Position numbers and translations under genes: made by a program. A stretch of DNA of 8,320 nt from Candidatus Woesearchaeota archaeon. Its GTDB lineage: Archaea > Nanobdellota > Nanobdellia > Woesearchaeales > UBA525. Every line of letters begins with the position of its first letter. The first letter of the stretch is position 1. The notes beneath the pieces are model-generated. The model had not been told where the DNA came from and ran no database searches. It worked only from the letters and a program-made list of their open reading frames with translations. Of this stretch, positions 5,754 to 8,320 are shown piece after piece. The stretch spans positions 6,883 to 15,202 of the forward strand of contig DUGD01000051.1 of the NCBI GenBank assembly GCA_013331575.1, read 5' to 3'.

Positions 5754-6206
5754 TTATTGATTAAAGGTATATGTGACTCGCGCACGTTGCAAATCACGGA
5801 ATTGTGCCTCGAGAGCGTAGAATGTCTGCTCATCGACCGTAGTGGCGAGTAGCGGCACACCTTTCTGCTTGAGACAGTACAATGTCTGCGCCGCGGCATC
5901 AGCAGTAAGCCCCGCCATCTTACCGAGCAAAAGCGAAGTGAGTGGCTCCTTTGCTTCAAGGAGTATCTTGAGCATCTCCTCCTCTTTAGGAGTCAAACGT
6001 ACGGACTTGACGCTAGGCGTCTGCGAAAGAAGAAGCGCCTGGAGCGCGTCGATGCGCTCAGCAAGCTTCTCAAGACGCACCTCTAGCTCCGCGATATCCT
6101 CATGTGTCTCGGTGACCTCCTCGGTGTTACGATTGATAGCATCGAGGTGCTCATCGAGCTCTTCGCGGAGATCACGCAACACGCCAGAGTAGGCCTTCTC
6201 GTCCAA
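5754..6206 (-). CDS. Coiled-coil plus winged-helix protein, putative DNA-binding regulator
   Basis: This is a 150-residue soluble protein. Residues about 8-62 form a heptad-patterned, Glu/Leu-rich coiled coil (LREELDEHLDAINRN, then LEVRLEKLAERIDALQALL). Residues about 71-148 look like a winged helix-turn-helix: LTPKEEEMLKILLEAKEPLT, a second helix LLLGKMAG, the likely recognition helix TADAAAQTLYCLKQKG, then a wing and a C-terminal helix. I infer an oligomeric transcription factor or chromosome-associated protein. Similar short coiled-coil/wHTH proteins are common in DPANN archaea, without known targets. The start is TTG at 6206: GGGGG (6214-6218 on the complement) lies 7 nt upstream, while the two ATGs just before it are out of frame. 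The promoter lies at 6243-6250, and folded element B lies further upstream. The AT-rich region downstream is a possible target. Confidence 0.85.
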   Translation of the reverse strand: MDEKAYSGVLRDLREELDEHLDAINRNTEEVTETHEDIAELEVRLEKLAERIDALQALLLSQTPSVKSVRLTPKEEEMLKILLEAKEPLTSLLLGKMAGLTADAAAQTLYCLKQKGVPLLATTVDEQTFYALEAQFRDLQRARVTYTFNQ

Positions 6207-6256
6207 ACATCATCCCCCTACAACGAGAGCGGGAAGACAGGAGTTATATGCCTTGC
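6207..6256 (-). promoter_or_regulatory. Promoter and ribosome binding site of the coiled-coil/wHTH gene
   Basis: CATATAAC (6243-6250, minus strand) is TATA-like and predicts a start near 6222. TAGGGGGATGATGT then leads to TTG at 6206. The GGGGG-to-start spacing decides for TTG and against the overlapping out-of-frame ATGs. Confidence 0.45.
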
Positions 6257-6280
6257 GGTAACCGAAACACGCAAAGAATG

Positions 6281-6302
6281 ACCCTGGGTTAAAGCTCAGG
6301 GT
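6281..6302. repeat. Hairpin between element B and the wHTH-gene promoter
   Basis: ACCCTG (6281-6286) pairs with CAGGGT (6297-6302), with a further G-C pair inside and an AT-containing loop. On the minus strand it follows element B by about 13 nt and precedes CATTCTTTG. It might end a transcript carrying B or form part of the same folded unit. Confidence 0.35.
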
Positions 6303-6314
6303 ATCTCCTTGCAA

Positions 6315-6475
6315 AGCTCGAGAGTCGCGGAGCATTTACTGCTCGTCCCGTGCAGCATTTACGAAAATCGACCTGCATGAATCGGCCGATTCGCTCGGAA
6401 ATCATAGATTTCCGGCGCGCCAAGAGCTTCGCTCTTGAGCGTTCTGACCTACTCCAAGGCGACTCTCCTCGAGCT
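6315..6475 (-). ncRNA. Folded palindromic element B, inverted homologue of element A
   Basis: Read on the minus strand, the outer stem is AGCTC-GAG (6475-6468) then AGTCGC (6464-6459), pairing with GCGACT-CTC-GAGCT (complement of 6315-6328). An extra GAG is bulged on the 5' side. A CTT bulge follows (complement of 6456-6458), then GGAGTA pairs with TGCTCC (6329-6334). Inside are CAAGAGC-GAA-GCTCTTG (6437-6421), the same GCGAAGC-closed hairpin as in A, then a 7-bp hairpin GGAAATC-TAT-GATTTCC (6413-6397). Next come the perfect palindrome GAATCGGCCGATTC (6379-6392), the single-stranded block TCGTAAATGC (complement of 6354-6363) and hairpin 3 CTGC..GCAG (6338-6354). The layout, short blocks and bulges match A while many paired bases differ compensatorily. 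Strand is assigned by homology with A. No strong TATA box precedes it, so it may be read through from the gene at 6524. Confidence 0.6.
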
Positions 6476-6523
6476 GAAGCACGAGGTATCACTCAAGTAA
6501 TGAAGAAAGGTCAATACACAACA

Positions 6524-7261
6524 TCAGACCATTTTCGGCTTGGGCAACTCTTTGACAAACTTCCCCTTCTTGAGCTTGAAGTCAGGGTTCGAAGATTGCG
6601 CGACATACCCTAGCAGTTCACCGACCGGAGTGTGCGCTGCGTACTCAAATCCATGCTTTGAAACGTCCTTGTTGACGTACTTGAGGATATCGGGCGCATA
6701 ATCGATCTTCTGCAAGTGCATAGATAGATCGCGATTCTTACGACCGAACGAGTTGATACGACCGATGTACGATTCCATGAACCCGCGCAACTGCTCATCC
6801 TCATCGAAATCATCCACTAAGTTCTTCGATTGCGATAGTTTTTCGATGATGGCCTCGTAACTCTTCAGATCATCAGTGACCATGTGCTCTTCGATGTACT
6901 TCTGCAGTTGACCCATGTCCTGGCTGTACCCCTTAGCAACATCGACCCCCAAATGCGCAGTGATCCCGTCGAGCGCCAACGTGTGCAGGAAATCCTCCAC
7001 CCACTTCCGACGGTCCTTCGGGGCCATATCGCTATACCCATAGCGTTTGAACGTCTTCGTCTTATCATCGACCCCGTGCTGAGCAAGATGCATATAGATC
7101 CTGTTGCGGAACGCCTTACGGACAGCGCCTCGTTCCTTCTTGAAATTCTCTTGTGAGTCGGGATGGAATAACTTCTTGAAATCACCAAGGATATCATCGA
7201 TAGAACGATCATGCAACTTATTGTAGAGCTTAGGTTCAGGTTTCTTCTTCTCTTCAGCCAT
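6524..7261 (-). CDS. Charged soluble protein of unknown function
   Basis: This is a 245-residue protein in no family I recognise. The ATG at 7261 (MAEEKKKPEPKLYNK) is chosen because a good TATA box centred at 7289 places transcription initiation within about 3 nt of it, so the mRNA would be leaderless. The frame upstream of it (7262-7426) crosses the promoter and is not expected to be translated. The protein is rich in Lys/Arg/Asp/Glu and predicted helical, without signal peptide or membrane segment. Visible patches are SIDDILGDFKKLFHPD (20-35), a basic helix KKERGAVRKAFRNRIYMHLAQHG (41-63) with DRRKWVEDFLHTLALDG following, an acidic DDFDEDEQL (150-158) and a basic C-terminal tail FKLKKGKFVKELPKPK. 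The basic helix and tail would suit nucleic-acid or protein binding, but that is speculation. It is divergent from the gene at 7395 and ends 48 bp from element B. Confidence 0.85.
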   Translation of the reverse strand: MAEEKKKPEPKLYNKLHDRSIDDILGDFKKLFHPDSQENFKKERGAVRKAFRNRIYMHLAQHGVDDKTKTFKRYGYSDMAPKDRRKWVEDFLHTLALDGITAHLGVDVAKGYSQDMGQLQKYIEEHMVTDDLKSYEAIIEKLSQSKNLVDDFDEDEQLRGFMESYIGRINSFGRKNRDLSMHLQKIDYAPDILKYVNKDVSKHGFEYAAHTPVGELLGYVAQSSNPDFKLKKGKFVKELPKPKMV

Positions 7262-7283
7262 GGTGCGCATACGACGCGAGGGT

Positions 7284-7300
7284 GCATTTAAACGTTTCGT
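7284..7300 (-). promoter_or_regulatory. Promoter of the charged-protein gene
   Basis: On the minus strand CGAAACGTTTAAATGCACC has a purine-rich BRE-like part and TATA core TTTAAA (7287-7292). The 28-bp distance from its centre to the ATG at 7261 implies a leaderless message. Confidence 0.65.
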
Positions 7301-7351
7301 TTTCTGACTTGCAAGAGAAAACATCGTCATTAATGGAGCGCCATGCAGCGA

Positions 7352-7366
7352 GAAGTATTTAAAAAG
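7352..7366 (+). promoter_or_regulatory. Promoter of the six-cysteine membrane-protein gene
   Basis: GAAGTATTTAAAAAGG, with core TATTTAAAAA at 7356-7365, predicts initiation around 7384-7390. That is only 5-11 nt before the ATG at 7395, so the message has almost no leader and no ribosome binding site. It forms a divergent pair with the promoter at 7284-7300. Confidence 0.65.
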
Positions 7367-7394
7367 GGGAAGCGCCTGGATATTGACGGACACA

Positions 7395-8129
7395 ATGGCA
7401 GACCCACAACTCGTCCAGTACATCAACGCCCAGCTGCAGGCAGGCTACGGCAAGGAGCAGGTACGCCAAGCGCTGGCTGCAGGAGGGTATCCGCCGCTCG
7501 CGATAGAAGAGGCGTTCCGCGACCTCAAGGGACCGGTCTCCAATCCGCAGATACTCAATTTCGCTCAACAACTCCTGCAACAAGGCTATCTGCCGATCCA
7601 GGCGACCGCTGCGCTCGTGCAACAAGGGTTCTCCCAGCATGATGCCCGCGCGGCGGTCAAGCAAGTCTACGGCGTCAATCCGCCCGGAGGATCACGCCAC
7701 GTCGCGCTCGTCGCGTTTGTGCTCATAACCATCGTAGTGCTGGGGCTCGGTACGTACCTCTTGATTGATGATGGAGAAGAAGGCACTACTCCCGACGACG
7801 ATACGCCCGTAATCACGCCGCAATCCGACCAGGAGATAACCGCTATGATCATCAAGGTCGCCGATGCAAACGGCAAAGACACCGCAGTACGGCAGTGCTT
7901 CAGCAAACTCAAAGGGGAAGCGCGCGACAATTGCATCCTCGATATCGCGGTGCTCGAGAGCGTGCGCGACGACACTCTCTGCGACCAGATACAGAATCCC
8001 ACCTCGCACGACGCATGCCTCATGAATTTCCTCAACACCGACCGATTCGAGAGCGTCTGCTCGCGCGCCAAACTCGTCGCGAGCATACAGACCTGCGAGA
8101 ACATAAAGCTGCTGCGCGATTCCGCATAA
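7395..8129 (+). CDS. Single-pass membrane protein: two helical repeats inside, six-cysteine domain outside
   Basis: This is a 244-residue protein counted from ATG 7395; the in-frame TTG at 7383 lies at or before the predicted transcription start. Residues 4-44 and 51-92 are two related helical repeats: LVQYINAQLQAGYGKEQVRQALAAGGYPPLAIEEAFRDL aligns with ILNFAQQLLQQGYLPIQATAALVQQGFSQHDARAAVKQV, each containing a (Q)xGY turn. They resemble three-helix UBA-like folds. A transmembrane helix spans about 103-124, preceded by SRH and followed by an acidic Thr/Pro/Asp linker (125-147), giving N-in/C-out topology. The C-terminal domain (148-244) has six cysteines (168, 180, 196, 208, 222, 234) spaced about 12-16 apart in a repeating Cys-hydrophobic-Asp pattern, suiting three disulfides. 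Such an architecture recurs in DPANN archaea, but its role is unknown; a surface receptor or adhesion function is conjecture. Confidence 0.88.
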   Translation: MADPQLVQYINAQLQAGYGKEQVRQALAAGGYPPLAIEEAFRDLKGPVSNPQILNFAQQLLQQGYLPIQATAALVQQGFSQHDARAAVKQVYGVNPPGGSRHVALVAFVLITIVVLGLGTYLLIDDGEEGTTPDDDTPVITPQSDQEITAMIIKVADANGKDTAVRQCFSKLKGEARDNCILDIAVLESVRDDTLCDQIQNPTSHDACLMNFLNTDRFESVCSRAKLVASIQTCENIKLLRDSA

Positions 8130-8179
8130 CGATGCGCAGACGCATCGATTGCGAAACCGGAGAATGCGCATGATTGCGC
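8130..8179. terminator. Hairpins between convergent genes
   Basis: CGATGCG (8130-8136) pairs with CGCATCG (8141-8147) over a 4-nt loop, starting right after the TAA at 8127-8129. The palindrome ATGCGCAT (8164-8171) and an overlapping GCGCA/TTGCGC pairing sit next to the other gene's stop. With only 50 bp between convergent stops, these may end both transcripts. Confidence 0.4.
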
Positions 8180-8320
8180 TTAACGTTTCTGCTTTTGCGG
8201 TGCTGACGATTCCCGCTCCCAGTATTCTTGCGTTCGTCGGGCGTACTCGATGACTGCAGGCCGCTGCACTCGCATGAGCTCGAGCGCATCGTCGATGAAT
8301 CTCCCTTCGGCGGCGCGATC
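8180..8320 (-). CDS. C-terminal 46 residues of a gene running off the right edge
   Basis: The minus-strand frame from the window edge (8320) to the TAA at 8180-8182 is open for 46 codons. It reads as a helical, charged protein end: RFIDDALELMRVQRP, then VIEYARRTQEYWERE and a basic tail PQKQKR. Codon choice (CTC, GAG, GCC, ATC) matches the confident genes, and the stop sits neatly 50 bp from the convergent gene. The fragment is too short to assign a family. Confidence 0.6.
   Translation of the reverse strand, partial: DRAAEGRFIDDALELMRVQRPAVIEYARRTQEYWERESSAPQKQKR

Noticed and set aside
6414..6421. GGCGCGCC as a significant site
   Set aside because: The 8-bp palindrome is the linker between two hairpins of element B and needs no separate explanation.
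6289..6613. Open frames on both strands across element B (67 and 87 codons)
   Set aside because: They coincide with the palindromic element and overlap the real gene end at 6524. The homologous element A does not preserve these frames.
7262..7426. N-terminal extension of the gene at 6524-7261
   Set aside because: It would be translated across the TATA box at 7287-7292 and the opposing promoter region, and its composition differs from the rest of the protein.

Overview
The window looks like chromosomal DNA of an archaeon, probably a DPANN lineage of the Woesearchaeota type. Several genes have archaeal TATA boxes (TTTAAA-like, about 25-30 bp before the start). At least one gene appears leaderless and two have GGGGG-type Shine-Dalgarno sites. 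The integrase is XerA-like, and the small membrane protein and the coiled-coil/winged-helix protein have the look of short DPANN proteins. This placement is inference from pattern, not from a search. Coding DNA is roughly half GC, whereas the central intergenic region is very AT-rich.

Layout. (1) Positions 3-2966 (+) hold a very long soluble protein of unknown function, open to the left edge. (2) Positions 3029-3841 (-) hold a complete XerA/XerC/D-type tyrosine recombinase, convergent with it. (3) Positions 3913-4209 hold two back-to-back, strongly folded palindromic elements (A and A2) without a gene. (4) Positions 4302-4673 (-) encode a four-helix membrane protein with a clear promoter, ribosome binding site and T-tract. 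(5) Positions 4745-5750 are about 1 kb of mostly AT-rich DNA. It contains a GC-rich island, a perfect 11-6-11 inverted repeat that looks like a Xer dif site (5152-5179), a strong TATA box and a possible 98-codon gene (5233-5529). (6) Positions 5754-6206 (-) encode a coiled-coil plus winged-helix protein starting at TTG. (7) Positions 6315-6475 hold a second full-size palindromic element (B), inverted relative to A. (8) Positions 6524-7261 (-) and 7395-8129 (+) are divergent genes: a charged soluble protein of unknown function, and a membrane-anchored protein with two cytoplasmic helical repeats and an external six-cysteine domain. (9) Positions 8180-8320 (-) are the C-terminal end of a gene that runs off the right edge.

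The main discovery candidate is the family A/A2/B. A and B (about 165 bp each) share short sequence blocks (GCCTTGGAG, AGAGCGAAGCTCT, TCGTAAA, TGCTCCGC) and the same fold. Where their sequences differ the pairing is kept: GTTGC/GCAAC against GTCGC/GCGAC, with completely different outer arms that still pair and still carry a 3-nt bulge. This is what a conserved structured RNA, or a hairpin-forming DNA element, would show. A TATA-like box lies about 26 bp before the first base pair of A.

The second candidate is the dif-like site 1.3 kb from the xer gene. Together they suggest a chromosome-dimer-resolution locus, or the recombination site of an integrated element.
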